Below, piece after piece: positions 25,948 through 37,060 of a DNA stretch of 64,000 bases. Position numbers and translations under genes: made by a program. The notes under the pieces are model-generated. The model did not search any database, had not been told where the DNA came from, and saw nothing but the letters and a program-made list of their open reading frames with translations. The stretch spans positions 207,314 to 271,313 of the forward strand of contig NZ_JAASAH010000008.1 in assembly GCF_012726235.1 (NCBI RefSeq). Reading direction: 5' to 3'. The first letter of the stretch is position 1; every line of letters begins with the position of its first letter. This stretch comes from Streptomyces sp. HNM0574. GTDB taxonomy: Bacteria > Actinomycetota > Actinomycetes > Streptomycetales > Streptomycetaceae.

Positions 25948-27338
25948 GCGGGACACCCTCGCGCTGGTACGACCCGTACGCGGGACTGCCGGTCCCCGTC
26001 CAGGTCCTGATGTGGTTCCTGCTCGCGGTGATCCTGGCGACGTTCCTCTCGGTCGGGTTCCTGATGGCCAGGGCCTGGTTCGAACTGCGGCGCCAGCGCC
26101 GGGACCGCGACGCGGCGGACGAGTCCGACTTCCTGTGGGTCTTCGTCGTCCCCGCGCTCAACGAGGAGGTGACGATCGCCGACAGCGTCTCCCGGCTGCA
26201 CGCCGTGGAGGCGACGCACCGGGTCATCCTCGTGATGGACGACGGCTCCGACGACCGGACACCGGAGATCCTCGCCGGGCTGGACGCCCCCGGACTGGAG
26301 GTCGTCCGCCGCGAGCCGCCCCGGGCCCGTACCGGCAAGTCGGCCGCGCTCGACCACGCCTGGGAGTACATCCGCCACGAGGTCCTGGCCCGGCCCGAGT
26401 TCGCTTCCTGGCCCCGCGACCGCGTCGTCGTCGGCGTGGTCGACGCCGACGGGCGCCTCGCCCCCGACGGCCTGCCCGCGATCGCCGGTGCCCTCGCCCG
26501 CGACGAGCGCGTCGCGGGCGTGCAGGTGCTGGTCCGTATCTACAACCGCGGCCGGTACCTCACCTGGGCGCAGGACGTGGAGTTCGGCGTCACCGCGTAC
26601 GTCTACCAGCTGGGCCGCTCGGCCTGGGGCACCGCGAACCTGGGCGGCAACGGACAGTTCACCCGGCTCACCGCGCTGGACGACGTCGCCACGGACGCGA
26701 ACATGCCCGCGTACACCCGGCACGGCCCGTGGCGCGACCGTCTCACCGAGGACCAGGACATCGGCGTCCGGATGCACCAGGCCGGCTGGCGGTGCGTCCA
26801 GCTCGTCGTGACCCGGGTGGACCAGCAGGGGCTGACGAACCTGCGGCGGCTGGTGAAGCAGCGCGTCCGCTGGGCGCAGGGCGCCTGGCAGTCCGTCGCC
26901 CTGCTGCGCGGTGTGGGGCGTGGCGGGATGTCGCCGCTCGCCCGCGTCGACACCGTCATCTATCTGCTGATGCCCGCGCTCCAACTGGTCATGGGCCTCG
27001 GGCTGGTGCTGGCGCTGTTCTTCTTCGCCTTCCGGGACACCCCGTTCGTCGCGGGCTGGCCGGTGCTGCTCTTCCTCCTCGCGCTCGCCTTCTTCCCCGG
27101 CATCGCGGCCCTGACCATGACGCCCCCGCCGGGCCTGCGGCAGCTGCCCCGCGCCCTGATCGGCGTCCTGCCCTACCTCGCCTACACCTGGCTGACCTGG
27201 ATCGCCTTCCCGGTCTCCCTGCTCCGCCAGACCCTGGGCATCACCGGCTGGACGAAGACCGCCCGCGAACCCCTCGACGCCAACCTCCCGGACCACGCCA
27301 CCCTCCCGGAGGACCCACCGGGGCCGGGCGGGAGTTGA
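25944..27338 (+). CDS. Membrane family 2 glycosyltransferase, processive type
   Basis: A 464-residue membrane transferase. One or two N-terminal helices (residues ~18-45), then a GT-A domain with VVPALNEEVT, MDDGSDD, VDADG, TEDQDIG and the QRVRW motif typical of processive enzymes such as cellulose and hyaluronan synthases, then three or four C-terminal helices (VIYLLMPALQLVMGLGL onwards). Coupled to wecB, it probably polymerises or transfers an N-acetylhexosamine during polysaccharide synthesis. Only these two genes form the unit, so this would be a minimal system. Confidence 0.88.
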   Translation: MSGTPSRWYDPYAGLPVPVQVLMWFLLAVILATFLSVGFLMARAWFELRRQRRDRDAADESDFLWVFVVPALNEEVTIADSVSRLHAVEATHRVILVMDDGSDDRTPEILAGLDAPGLEVVRREPPRARTGKSAALDHAWEYIRHEVLARPEFASWPRDRVVVGVVDADGRLAPDGLPAIAGALARDERVAGVQVLVRIYNRGRYLTWAQDVEFGVTAYVYQLGRSAWGTANLGGNGQFTRLTALDDVATDANMPAYTRHGPWRDRLTEDQDIGVRMHQAGWRCVQLVVTRVDQQGLTNLRRLVKQRVRWAQGAWQSVALLRGVGRGGMSPLARVDTVIYLLMPALQLVMGLGLVLALFFFAFRDTPFVAGWPVLLFLLALAFFPGIAALTMTPPPGLRQLPRALIGVLPYLAYTWLTWIAFPVSLLRQTLGITGWTKTAREPLDANLPDHATLPEDPPGPGGS

Positions 27339-27391
27339 GCACACCTCCCGCGATGAGTCCCGGGCGGCGGCCGCCGGCTCTTCCCCGAGCC

Positions 27392-27437
27392 GCACCCACC
27401 CCGCGCCCCTCCGTTTCCGGGGACGCGGGGCGGGTGC
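27392..27437. terminator. Long hairpin between convergent glycosyltransferase and M23 peptidase genes
   Basis: GCACCCACCCCGCGCCCC pairs with GGGGACGCGGGGCGGGTGC, about 17 base pairs with two mismatches, around a short pyrimidine-rich loop. It can terminate both flanking genes. Confidence 0.75.
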
Positions 27438-27458
27438 GTACGGTCACCGCCCGGTGGT

Positions 27459-29030
27459 TCAGGTGCAGTTGCGGGCCGCGGAGGTGCTGGAGGCGAGAGT
27501 GACGTCCACGCCGCCCGGTGCCTTCAGGTGCACCGCGTTCACCGTCAGCGCCCCGTCGGGGCCCTTGACCTGTTCGTTGACCACCAGCTGGGCTCCGCCG
27601 AGGCCCAGGTCGACCTTCTGGTCGGCCACTCCGCCGGTGTCGATCTTCCGGCCGCCGACGGTCAGGTCCAGGTCGACGCTGCCGGTCTGCCGCTCGCAGG
27701 TGCTCGTGGACCGGGAGCTGACCCCGGACACCTCGATCGCGGGCAGCGCGGGCAGCCCGAGCTTCACCCGTTCCACCGAGGCCGTGGCCGTCGAACTCAG
27801 TGGCCCGGGACGGGTGTTGACCTCGGCGCACAGCGTTCCCGCGGTGAGCAGCACGGCCCGCACCTCCGCCGCGCAGGGCGGCGCCTGGCGGCCGGTGTCC
27901 GCCGACCTGACGTCACCGGTGTCGGGCGCCGGCCCGACGGCCTCCAGCCCGGGCAGCGGCGACTTCACCGTGAGCCCGGTGGCGCGGCCGGTGACGTGGG
28001 CGAGCTTCACCCGCGCGTCGGCCTTGGACGGTTCGAACTGCCCGTCCCCGGCGAACTCCGCGCGCACCGGCAGCGTGCCCTCCCCGTTCAGGGGCTGCTT
28101 CGCCGTGTCGATCCGGCAGGTGGCCCCGCCCTCGGCGCCGGTGGTGCCCTCGCAGCTCTGTGCCGTGTCCCCGCCGCCGAGGGTCAGCCTGACCTTGCGG
28201 TCCGCCACCGGCTTCCCGCCGTCGGCGGTGAGCCGCGCGGAGACCTCGGCGGGCGAGCCGTTGGCGACGCTGCCCGGGCCGGTGTACTCCAGCTTCGTCG
28301 CCTGTTTCGCGGGCGGCGGCGGAGGCGGCGGCGGGTTGTCCCCGCCCCCGCCACCGGGGCAGTTGGTGCTGGTCAGCGGCTTGCGGTTGCTCTGGTCCGG
28401 GTAGGGCGCGAGGTTCTTGCCCTCCAGGTGGACCTCCACGCCCTCGCCGTTCAGGCGCTGGTCGAAATGGAGATGCGGGGAGCCCTCGGCGTCGGTGTCG
28501 CCCAACTCGCCGATCACATCGCCCTGTTTGACCTTCTGTCCGTCCTTCACGCCCTGGCTCTTCAGGTGCAGATAGCGGGTCTGCCATCCGGCGCCGTGGT
28601 CCAGTTCGACGTACTTCCCGGCGCCGCCGCCCTCGCCGAGGTTCACCGTGCCGTCGGCGGAGGCGAGCACGGGCTTGCCCATGTCGGCCTGCCCGGAGCG
28701 CCAGTTGATGTCGATGGCCCCGGGATAGTCGTGCTCGGAGAAGTACGTCCACTCCTTCTCGCCGCACTGGAAGGGCGCCTTGAAGTCCGGCCGTGCCGTC
28801 GGCGCGGGCTCCGTCCGCGCGGCCGGCGCGACCTCGCCCGCCGGGGCCTTCGCCGTCGTCTCCGGGGCGGAGGTCCCGGATCCGCCGTCCTGGGCCCAGC
28901 CGATCCCCCCGGCGACCAGTGCGGCGGCCGACACCAGCGCCACCGCCGTGCTGCGCGGCCGCGCGGAGCGGAGCCGTCTCCCGGCCCGGCGCACCCGGCC
29001 CCTGCTGTCCGTCTGTCTCAACGCGCCCAT
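27459..29030 (-). CDS. M23 family metallopeptidase, membrane-anchored or secreted, with C-terminal Ig-like/beta region
   Basis: A 523-residue cell-wall hydrolase candidate. After a basic N-terminus, a single hydrophobic segment (residues ~28-45, VALVSAAALVAGGIG) acts as signal or anchor. The LytM/M23 domain (~80-240) shows EHDYPGAIDI, ELDHGAGWQTRYLHL and PHLHFD, the zinc ligands. A run of prolines (~265-275) links to an Ig-like module (LTADGGKPVADRKVRLTL) and a Cys-containing C-terminal beta region. The ATG at 29030 follows AGGGGGAA. It likely cuts peptidoglycan cross-bridges; the C-terminal domain may target it to the wall. Confidence 0.85.
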   Translation of the reverse strand: MGALRQTDSRGRVRRAGRRLRSARPRSTAVALVSAAALVAGGIGWAQDGGSGTSAPETTAKAPAGEVAPAARTEPAPTARPDFKAPFQCGEKEWTYFSEHDYPGAIDINWRSGQADMGKPVLASADGTVNLGEGGGAGKYVELDHGAGWQTRYLHLKSQGVKDGQKVKQGDVIGELGDTDAEGSPHLHFDQRLNGEGVEVHLEGKNLAPYPDQSNRKPLTSTNCPGGGGGDNPPPPPPPPAKQATKLEYTGPGSVANGSPAEVSARLTADGGKPVADRKVRLTLGGGDTAQSCEGTTGAEGGATCRIDTAKQPLNGEGTLPVRAEFAGDGQFEPSKADARVKLAHVTGRATGLTVKSPLPGLEAVGPAPDTGDVRSADTGRQAPPCAAEVRAVLLTAGTLCAEVNTRPGPLSSTATASVERVKLGLPALPAIEVSGVSSRSTSTCERQTGSVDLDLTVGGRKIDTGGVADQKVDLGLGGAQLVVNEQVKGPDGALTVNAVHLKAPGGVDVTLASSTSAARNCT

Positions 29031-29396
29031 GTGTTCCCCCTGTTGGTCGGTCTGCTGTCCGGATTCCGGTGCGCACCGCCGCCGTGCCCCTGCCGGGCCC
29101 CGGCCCGGGGCGTGGTGGCGGAGCGCAGCGGCAGCCTCCAGAGGGCGCCGCGTACACGTCAATCCGCGGGGCCGACTTCCGGTCCCCGCGGGTGCGGAGG
29201 GCCGCCGGAGGGCCTGTGCCCGTCCGGTGAGCGGGGGAGCGGCGGAGGTGTCGGCTCCGGGTACCGGACGCCCCCGGGTTCACAGGGTGTTCGCCACGCC
29301 CACCGATACCGCCCCGTACGGAGGTGAGTATTCCGCGATGGGCCGTTCTTCCGGCTTGACCGAATACCGCCCCACCCCGCCGGGCCGGAGCGAGGG
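29031..29396. promoter_or_regulatory. 366-base leader region of the M23 peptidase gene
   Basis: No gene seen. An 8-base-pair hairpin (CCGCGGGG/CCCCGCGG, 29164-29191) lies 134 bases upstream of the start, a smaller one at 29097-29111, and a 10-base direct repeat ATACCGCCCC at 29316-29325 and 29364-29373. The long structured leader suggests post-transcriptional control, but it does not match any riboswitch I recognise. Confidence 0.4.
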
Positions 29397-30191
29397 TCAG
29401 GCGCGCGCGAAGCGGCCCGGGGTGGTGCCCGTGAGGCGCTTGAAGTGGCGGGTGAGGTGAGACTGGTCGTAGAAGCCGACGGCGGTCGCGACCTCGGCGG
29501 GGGAGCGGCCGTCCAGCAGCAGCCGCCGGGCCCGGTCGACGCGGCGCGCCATCAGGTACTGGTGCGGCGCCAGCCCGAACGCGCCGGTGAACGCCCGTAC
29601 CAGATGGGCGGGATGGGCGTGCACCAGCTCCGCCGCCTCGGCCAGGCCCAGGCCCGACGGCAGCCGCGCGTCGAGGAGCTCCCGCAGGTCCTGCGCGACG
29701 CCGCGCCCGACAGGCGAGGGCCGCTCCGGGACGCCCCCGCGCCGCAGGTGGCCGCGGAGCCGCTCCGCGACCAGCGCGAGACGGCTCTCGGCCTCCAGCT
29801 CGTCACCGCGCCGCGCGAGCGCCGCGTGCAGCTGCCCGACCCGGCGGCGCAGCAGCGGGTCGGCCAGGTCGGGGGTGTCCACCGCGCGGCCGATGAACGC
29901 CTCGTCCAGCTGCGCCGGTTCGAGGTACAGGACCCGCTTGCGGAAACCGTCCGGCGTCGCGGGCGAGCCGTTGTGCGGCACGTGCGGCGGGAGCAGGGTG
30001 ACGGTGCCGTCCGGGGTGCCGTGCTCACGCCGGTCCAGCTCGTAGCGGACGGCGCCGTCGTCGACGAGCAGCAGCGTCCACACGTCGTGCACGTGCATCG
30101 GGTACGCGTGCTCGGTGAACCGCGCGTGGAAGACCTCCGCGACGCCGGGAACTCCCGGACGCCACGCGGAGACCTGCTGCCCTGCCACCAT
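29397..30191 (-). CDS. AraC family transcriptional regulator
   Basis: A 264-residue regulator. The N-terminal cupin sensor (HARFTEHAYPMHVHDVWTL, LLPPHVPHNG) is followed by two helix-turn-helix motifs (GLAEAAELVHAHPAHLVRAF and SPAEVATAVGFYDQSHLTRHFKRL). It diverges from a DUF2000 gene with a 49-base spacer, a common actinobacterial pairing, so it probably controls that gene. A TACGTT -10-like element ends six bases before the ATG at 30191, suggesting a leaderless transcript. Confidence 0.9.
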   Translation of the reverse strand: MVAGQQVSAWRPGVPGVAEVFHARFTEHAYPMHVHDVWTLLLVDDGAVRYELDRREHGTPDGTVTLLPPHVPHNGSPATPDGFRKRVLYLEPAQLDEAFIGRAVDTPDLADPLLRRRVGQLHAALARRGDELEAESRLALVAERLRGHLRRGGVPERPSPVGRGVAQDLRELLDARLPSGLGLAEAAELVHAHPAHLVRAFTGAFGLAPHQYLMARRVDRARRLLLDGRSPAEVATAVGFYDQSHLTRHFKRLTGTTPGRFARA

Positions 30192-30197
30192 GCAAAG

Positions 30198-30203
30198 AAC
30201 GTA
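30198..30203 (-). promoter_or_regulatory. -10 element of the AraC gene, leaderless transcript predicted
   Basis: On the minus strand TACGTT is followed by six bases and the ATG. No ribosome site precedes the start. No clear -35. Confidence 0.45.
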
Positions 30204-30240
30204 CAAGAGCGCCACCGGCCCCGGTCGGCAGTCTCGGATC

Positions 30241-30672
30241 ATGAACACCGAGAACCGCCCCGTACGCTTCGACACCAAGATCGCCGTGCTGCTGCGCGAG
30301 GACCTGCTGACCTGGCAGCGGCTGAACGTCACCGCCTTCCTCGTCAGCGGCCTCGGCTCCGAGCTGCCCGAACTGATCGGCGCACCCTACGAGGACGCCG
30401 ACGGCACCGGGTACCTGCCGATGTTCCGCCAGCCCGTCCTCGTCCTGGAGGGCACCAAGGAGACGCTGACCGCCGCGCACGGCCGCGCCCTCTCCCGGGC
30501 CCTGCCCCGCGCCGTGTTCACCGCCGACCTCTTCAGCACCGGCAACGACCACGACAACCGCGCCGCCGTCCGCGCCGTGCCCCGCGACGCCCTGGACCTG
30601 GCCGGCCTCGCCGTCCACGGCCCCCGCAACGCCGTCGACAAGGTCCTCAAGGGCGCCCGCATGCACCCCTGA
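30241..30672 (+). CDS. DUF2000 family protein
   Basis: A 143-residue protein of unknown function with the DUF2000 layout, related in fold to peptidyl-tRNA hydrolase II: FDTKIAVLLREDLLTWQRLNV at the N-terminus, a central FRQPVLVLEG, then AVFTADLFSTGNDHDNRAAV. Family members usually sit next to AraC or Lrp regulators, as here. No catalytic role can be assigned. Confidence 0.8.
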   Translation: MNTENRPVRFDTKIAVLLREDLLTWQRLNVTAFLVSGLGSELPELIGAPYEDADGTGYLPMFRQPVLVLEGTKETLTAAHGRALSRALPRAVFTADLFSTGNDHDNRAAVRAVPRDALDLAGLAVHGPRNAVDKVLKGARMHP

Positions 30673-30793
30673 CCGCGCGGCCAACGAGCCCGCCGCCAGG
30701 GGGAGTTCGTCGTAACGTCCGGTACACACGACTGCCGGACGGCCGTCACGGCCGGCCGGAATGGGCCCCCGGGCGCCGCCTGTTGTCGCCCTC

Positions 30794-31717
30794 ATGACCA
30801 TCGGAGCAGCACTCGACGCATCCGGCGCCGCACACCAGGTCGACGCGACCGTACAGCTGGCCCGGGAGGCAGCGGCGGCCGGACTGCGGTCCGCCTGGTT
30901 CGGGCAGACCTTCGGCGCCGACTCGCCCCAGCTCGCGGCGATCGTCGGACGGGAGGTGCCGGAACTGCAGGTGGGCACCTCCGCGATCCCCGTCTTCGGA
31001 CGCCACCCGCTCACCGTCTCCGCCCAGGCCCAGACCGCCCAGGCCGCCACCCACGGCCGCTACCACCTCGGGCTCGCGCTGGGCACCAGGCTGCTGACCG
31101 AGGGCGGCTTCGGCATCCCGTTCGAACGGCCCGTCGCCAGACTGCGGGAATTCCTCACCGCCCTGCGGCAGTTGACCGAGCACGGCGCCTCCGGCTTCGA
31201 AGGCGAGCTGATCACCTCGCGCACGCCGATCCCCGCGCGGGTACCGGGGGCCGGCGCGGGTGTGCCGCTGCTCGTCGCCGCCATGGGGCCCCAGGCGCTC
31301 CGCGCCAGCGGTGAACTGGCCGACGGCATCCTGCCGTACCTCGCGGGGCCGCGCGCCCTGGCCGAGCACATCGTCCCGGCCGTCACGGCGGCGGCCGAGT
31401 CGGCGGGCCGGCCCGCGCCCCGGATCGTGGCGCTCGTGCACGGGGTGGTGACCGACGACGTCGACGGCGTCCGCGAGAAGGTCACCGAGCAGCTGTCCTT
31501 CTACGAGCGGATCCCGTCCTACGCCCGCGCCGTCGAGCTCTCCGGCGGCAGGCGGGCGGCCGACGTCGCGGTGATCGGCGACGAGCGCACCGTCGCCGAG
31601 GAGGTGCGGCGCTACCGGGACGCCGGGGCGACGGAGGTGGTGTTCGCCGGAACGGACATCGCCGGCGCCGCCGGCCGCCGCCGCACCTGGACCCTCCTCG
31701 GCGAACTGGCGGGCTGA
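30794..31717 (+). CDS. LLM class F420-dependent oxidoreductase
   Basis: A 307-residue TIM-barrel enzyme of the luciferase-like family: MTIGAALDASG, GLRSAWFGQTFGADSP, GRYHLGLALGTR, PLLVAAMGPQALRASGELADG. This matches a mycobacterial/Streptomyces F420-dependent subgroup. It would transfer hydride between F420H2 and an unknown substrate. ATG 30794 is preferred to an upstream start because similarity begins there. It converges on the cation antiporter gene. Confidence 0.85.
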   Translation: MTIGAALDASGAAHQVDATVQLAREAAAAGLRSAWFGQTFGADSPQLAAIVGREVPELQVGTSAIPVFGRHPLTVSAQAQTAQAATHGRYHLGLALGTRLLTEGGFGIPFERPVARLREFLTALRQLTEHGASGFEGELITSRTPIPARVPGAGAGVPLLVAAMGPQALRASGELADGILPYLAGPRALAEHIVPAVTAAAESAGRPAPRIVALVHGVVTDDVDGVREKVTEQLSFYERIPSYARAVELSGGRRAADVAVIGDERTVAEEVRRYRDAGATEVVFAGTDIAGAAGRRRTWTLLGELAG

Positions 31718-31724
31718 ACCCGCC
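31708..31724. terminator. Small hairpin over the LLM stop codon
   Basis: GGCGGG and CCCGCC pair around CTGAA at the convergent junction with the antiporter gene. Weak alone; there is little other room for termination in the 22-base gap. Confidence 0.35.
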
Positions 31725-31739
31725 GCTTCCCGCCCGCCG

Positions 31740-32954
31740 TCACCACGCCTCCGCCTCCTCCGTCTCCCCGCCCTCCGCCGCGCGCCCGCCCGTCCCGGCC
31801 CGGGCGCGCAGCGCCAGCAGCGGGAAGACGAGGACGGAGAGCATCGCGGCGCCGACCAGCGCCGCCGCCTCGCCCTTGCCCAGCACGTCCTCGTCCAGGC
31901 CGATGGTGGTGATCGCGACGACCAGCGGCAGGCAGGTCGAGGAGTACAGGGCGAGGGCGCGGCGGTCGGCGCGTGCCAGGTCGCGGGGCGCCAGCAGGTA
32001 GGCGGGCAGCCCGCGGACGAGGAGGAACAGCACGAGGAAGACGGGGAGCAGCAGCAGGGCGCGGCCGCCGTCGAGCAGCGACGCCAGGTCGAAGTCGATG
32101 CCGGTGACGATGAAGAACAGCGGCACCAGGAAGCCGAAGCCCATCGCCTCCACCTTGCCGAGCACCTCGGGACCGCTCTCCGGCGCCGCGCCCTGGAACA
32201 CGATCCGGGTCAGCAGCCCGGCGGCGAACGCGCCCAGCAGCACGTCCAGTCCGAGCAGATGGGCCAGCCCGAGCATGGCGACGAGCAGCAGCATCACGAA
32301 ACGGACGGCGAACTGGCCGCTGGTGTGCAGCGTCGTGCGGACGATCCGGGAGAACCACGGCGGACGCGGCCGCAGCGCCCACCGGACGGTCAGCGCGATG
32401 ACGGCGGCGAAGGCCAGCAGCACCAGCGACGAGATCCCGGGCTTCCGGCCGGAGAGCAGCACCGCCATGGCGACGATCGGCGCGAACTCGCCGACCGCGC
32501 CGAAGGCCATCATCACCGTGCCGAAGCGTCCGCGCAGGTCACCGCTGTCCCGCAGGATCGGCAGCACGGTGCCGAGCGCGGTACTGGTCAGCGCGGTGCC
32601 GATGACGACGCTCTGCGAGACGTCCAGTCCCGTCAGCCCCAGCGCGATGCCCAGACCGAGCACCAGCGAGACCGCCCAGGCCCAGCCCGCGCGGCGCAGG
32701 GTGCCGCCGCGGACGGCGGCGAAGTCGATCTCGTACCCGGCGAGGAAGATCAGCATGGCCAGGCCGAGTTCGGACAGCGTGTCGATGACCTTGTCGTGCT
32801 GCGCCCAGCCCAGCACGTCCGGGCCGACGAGGATGCCGAGCAGGATCTCGAAGATGACCAGCGGGATGCGCGCCCACCGGTGCACCCCGTGCACCAGCAG
32901 CGGCGCGAGGACGGCGACGGCCACGATCAGGACGAGCGTGCCCGGATGCGTCAT
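31740..32954 (-). CDS. Cation:proton antiporter, CPA2 (KefB/NhaA-like exchanger) family
   Basis: A 404-residue protein with about twelve hydrophobic helices. Landmarks are LLVGPDVLGW-like residues (LVGPDVLGWAQHD), LGLAMLIFLAGYEIDF, VIGTALTSTALGTVLPIL and VPLFFIVTGIDFDL. There is no C-terminal TrkA-N or USP domain, so it is the membrane exchanger only. It would exchange Na+ or K+ for H+. Both neighbours are on the opposite strand, so it is monocistronic. Confidence 0.87.
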   Translation of the reverse strand: MTHPGTLVLIVAVAVLAPLLVHGVHRWARIPLVIFEILLGILVGPDVLGWAQHDKVIDTLSELGLAMLIFLAGYEIDFAAVRGGTLRRAGWAWAVSLVLGLGIALGLTGLDVSQSVVIGTALTSTALGTVLPILRDSGDLRGRFGTVMMAFGAVGEFAPIVAMAVLLSGRKPGISSLVLLAFAAVIALTVRWALRPRPPWFSRIVRTTLHTSGQFAVRFVMLLLVAMLGLAHLLGLDVLLGAFAAGLLTRIVFQGAAPESGPEVLGKVEAMGFGFLVPLFFIVTGIDFDLASLLDGGRALLLLPVFLVLFLLVRGLPAYLLAPRDLARADRRALALYSSTCLPLVVAITTIGLDEDVLGKGEAAALVGAAMLSVLVFPLLALRARAGTGGRAAEGGETEEAEAW

Positions 32955-33140
32955 GCCCCGAGCCTCGGCGCGGCCCCGCCCCGCCGCACGCGCTGAGGGC
33001 CGTGCGGGCGACGCGCGCCGTCACCCGGACGGCCCGTTGCCGCTCGCCGCCGGGCGGTCCGCGCCGGACAGTCGTCGTGTTCGTCGTGCTCCGGCACGGG
33101 CACCGCGTCCGGGCGCCGGGGCGGCCGAGGGAGGACCACC

Positions 33141-33587
33141 ATGGCCGACACGCAGTGGGGCAGCGGTACGGGAGCGGCGCCGGCGGGCGACGGGCGCGGC
33201 GCCTGGGCAACCGGCGGCGTCCTGTTCGCCGGGGTGCTGATGCTGGTGAACGGCGTGCTCGGGGCGCTCGTCGGGATCGCGGGGCTCGCGAAGGACGACG
33301 TGTACGGGAGCCTCGGCGACTACGTCTTCAAGTTCGACGTCACCACCTGGGGATGGATTCACCTGATCCTCGGCGTCCTGGTGGCCCTCACCGGCGCGGC
33401 GATCCTCACCGGGTCGCACTGGGCGCGGGCCACCGGTGTGGTGCTGGCCGCGCTGTCGGCGATCGCGCACTTCATGTGGCTGCCGTACCAGCCGGTGTGG
33501 GCCGTGGTGTGCATCGCGATCGCGGTCTTCGTCGCCTGGGCGCTCTGCACCGACATGGAGCGCAACCCCGCGCGGCCCGCGCGCTGA
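33141..33587 (+). CDS. DUF7144 family four-helix membrane protein
   Basis: A 148-residue integral membrane protein with four hydrophobic segments. The pattern GVLFAGVLMLVNGVLGALVGIAGL, then TWGWIHLILGVLVALTGAAIL and HFMWLPYQPVWAVV, is the actinobacterial DUF7144 signature. Function unknown. It is abundant in streptomycetes and often near stress genes. GTG/ATG choice is unambiguous: ATG 33141 follows GAGGGAGGA. Confidence 0.85.
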   Translation: MADTQWGSGTGAAPAGDGRGAWATGGVLFAGVLMLVNGVLGALVGIAGLAKDDVYGSLGDYVFKFDVTTWGWIHLILGVLVALTGAAILTGSHWARATGVVLAALSAIAHFMWLPYQPVWAVVCIAIAVFVAWALCTDMERNPARPAR

Positions 33588-33629
33588 GCGGGCGTGCGGC
33601 CGCACCCGGCCGCGTGGGACCGTGGCCGG

Positions 33630-34067
33630 GTGAACCTGGAGGACCTGGTCCGGCTGCGCCGGGCCCGCGACACGATGGACCGCGACTACGCGCAGGCGCT
33701 CGACGTCCCCGCGCTGGCCCGCGTCGCCCTGATGTCGCCCGGCCACTTCTCCCGCAGCTTCCGCGCCGCCTACGGGGAGACGCCGTACAGCTATCTGATG
33801 ACGCGCCGGATCGAGCGGGCCAAGGCACTGCTGCGGCGCGGCGACCTGTCGGTCACCGAGGTCTGCTTCGCCGTGGGCTGCACCTCGCTCGGCTCGTTCA
33901 GCACGCGCTTCACCGAACTGGTCGGCGAGAGCCCGAGCGCGTACCGCGCCCGCGGCCACGAGGCGGGCGCCGCCATCCCGCCGTGCGTCGCCAAGATCCG
34001 GACGCGGCCGGTGCGGGGCGCCGGACCGGTCAGGAATGGAGAAGCAGAACGCGGCACCCGCCCGTAG
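33630..34067 (+). CDS. AraC family regulator, DNA-binding domain only
   Basis: A 145-residue protein that is essentially the two helix-turn-helix units (DVPALARVALMSPGHFSRSF and SVTEVCFAVGCTSLGSFSTRFTEL) with a short tail, lacking a sensor domain. GTG 33630 starts the family similarity. It lies 10 bases upstream of a VOC gene, a frequent pairing in which the regulator controls the glyoxalase-like protein. Confidence 0.85.
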   Translation: MNLEDLVRLRRARDTMDRDYAQALDVPALARVALMSPGHFSRSFRAAYGETPYSYLMTRRIERAKALLRRGDLSVTEVCFAVGCTSLGSFSTRFTELVGESPSAYRARGHEAGAAIPPCVAKIRTRPVRGAGPVRNGEAERGTRP

Positions 34068-34070
34068 CGT
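34065..34070 (+). promoter_or_regulatory. -10 element of the VOC gene, leaderless transcript predicted
   Basis: TAGCGT, then seven bases, then the ATG at 34078; it lies at the very end of the AraC gene. It would allow the VOC gene to be transcribed separately. Confidence 0.4.
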
Positions 34071-34077
34071 GAAGCGC

Positions 34078-34491
34078 ATGGACATCACGCTTTCCTCCTG
34101 CTTCATCGCGGTGCACGACCACGACCAGGCACTCGCCTTCTACCGGGACGCTCTCGGCCTGGAGGTGCGCGACGACGTCGGGTTCGAGGGCATGCGCTGG
34201 GTGACCGTCGGGCCGCCCTCCCAGCCGGACGTGAACATCGTGCTGGAACCCCCGCTCGCCGACCCGAACGCCTCCGCCGCCGACAAGCAGGCCATGGCGG
34301 AACTCCTCGCCAAGGGCCTGCTGCGCGGCGTCGTCTTCCGCACCGACGACTGCGACGCCACCTTCGAACGTATCAGCGCGGCCGGCGGCGAGGTGCTCCA
34401 GGAGCCGGTCGACCAGCCGTACGGCGTCCGCGACTGCGCCTTCCGCGACCCCTCGGGCAACATGCTCCGCTTCAACCAGCCCCGCGACTGA
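34078..34491 (+). CDS. VOC superfamily (glyoxalase/bleomycin-resistance-like) protein
   Basis: A 137-residue protein with two beta-alpha-beta-beta-beta modules: LSSCFIAVHDHDQALAFYRDALGLEV in the first and GVRDCAFRDPSGNMLRFNQP in the second. Such proteins bind metal or drug and act as lyases, dioxygenases or sequestering proteins. Partner of the AraC-type regulator just upstream. Substrate unknown. Confidence 0.85.
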   Translation: MDITLSSCFIAVHDHDQALAFYRDALGLEVRDDVGFEGMRWVTVGPPSQPDVNIVLEPPLADPNASAADKQAMAELLAKGLLRGVVFRTDDCDATFERISAAGGEVLQEPVDQPYGVRDCAFRDPSGNMLRFNQPRD

Positions 34492-34505
34492 GCCCGTGCC
34501 CGCCC

Positions 34506-34534
34506 GGCCCCGGCGGACGACAGCGTCCGGGGCC
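34506..34534 (+). terminator. Hairpin after the VOC gene
   Basis: GGCCCCGG and CCGGGGCC pair, with GACG/CGTC continuing the stem after a small bulge, 15 bases past the stop. Confidence 0.5.
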
Positions 34535-34605
34535 CGGCGGCGCGGGGGCGGACGTACGCTCGGTGCCGGCAGACGGCGTGAGGGACCGTGAGAAAGGGAG
34601 AGCAG

Positions 34606-37008
<2,403 letters not shown>

Positions 37009-37060
37009 CCGCCCCGGGGGACCGGCGGCGCCACGCCGCGAGCCGTGCCATCGTGGAGCC

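Noticed and set aside
29031..29396. c-di-AMP (ydaO-type) riboswitch upstream of the M23 peptidase
   Set aside because: Fragments such as GTGAACCCGG and GGGGACC occur on the minus strand, but in the wrong order and spacing for the consensus.
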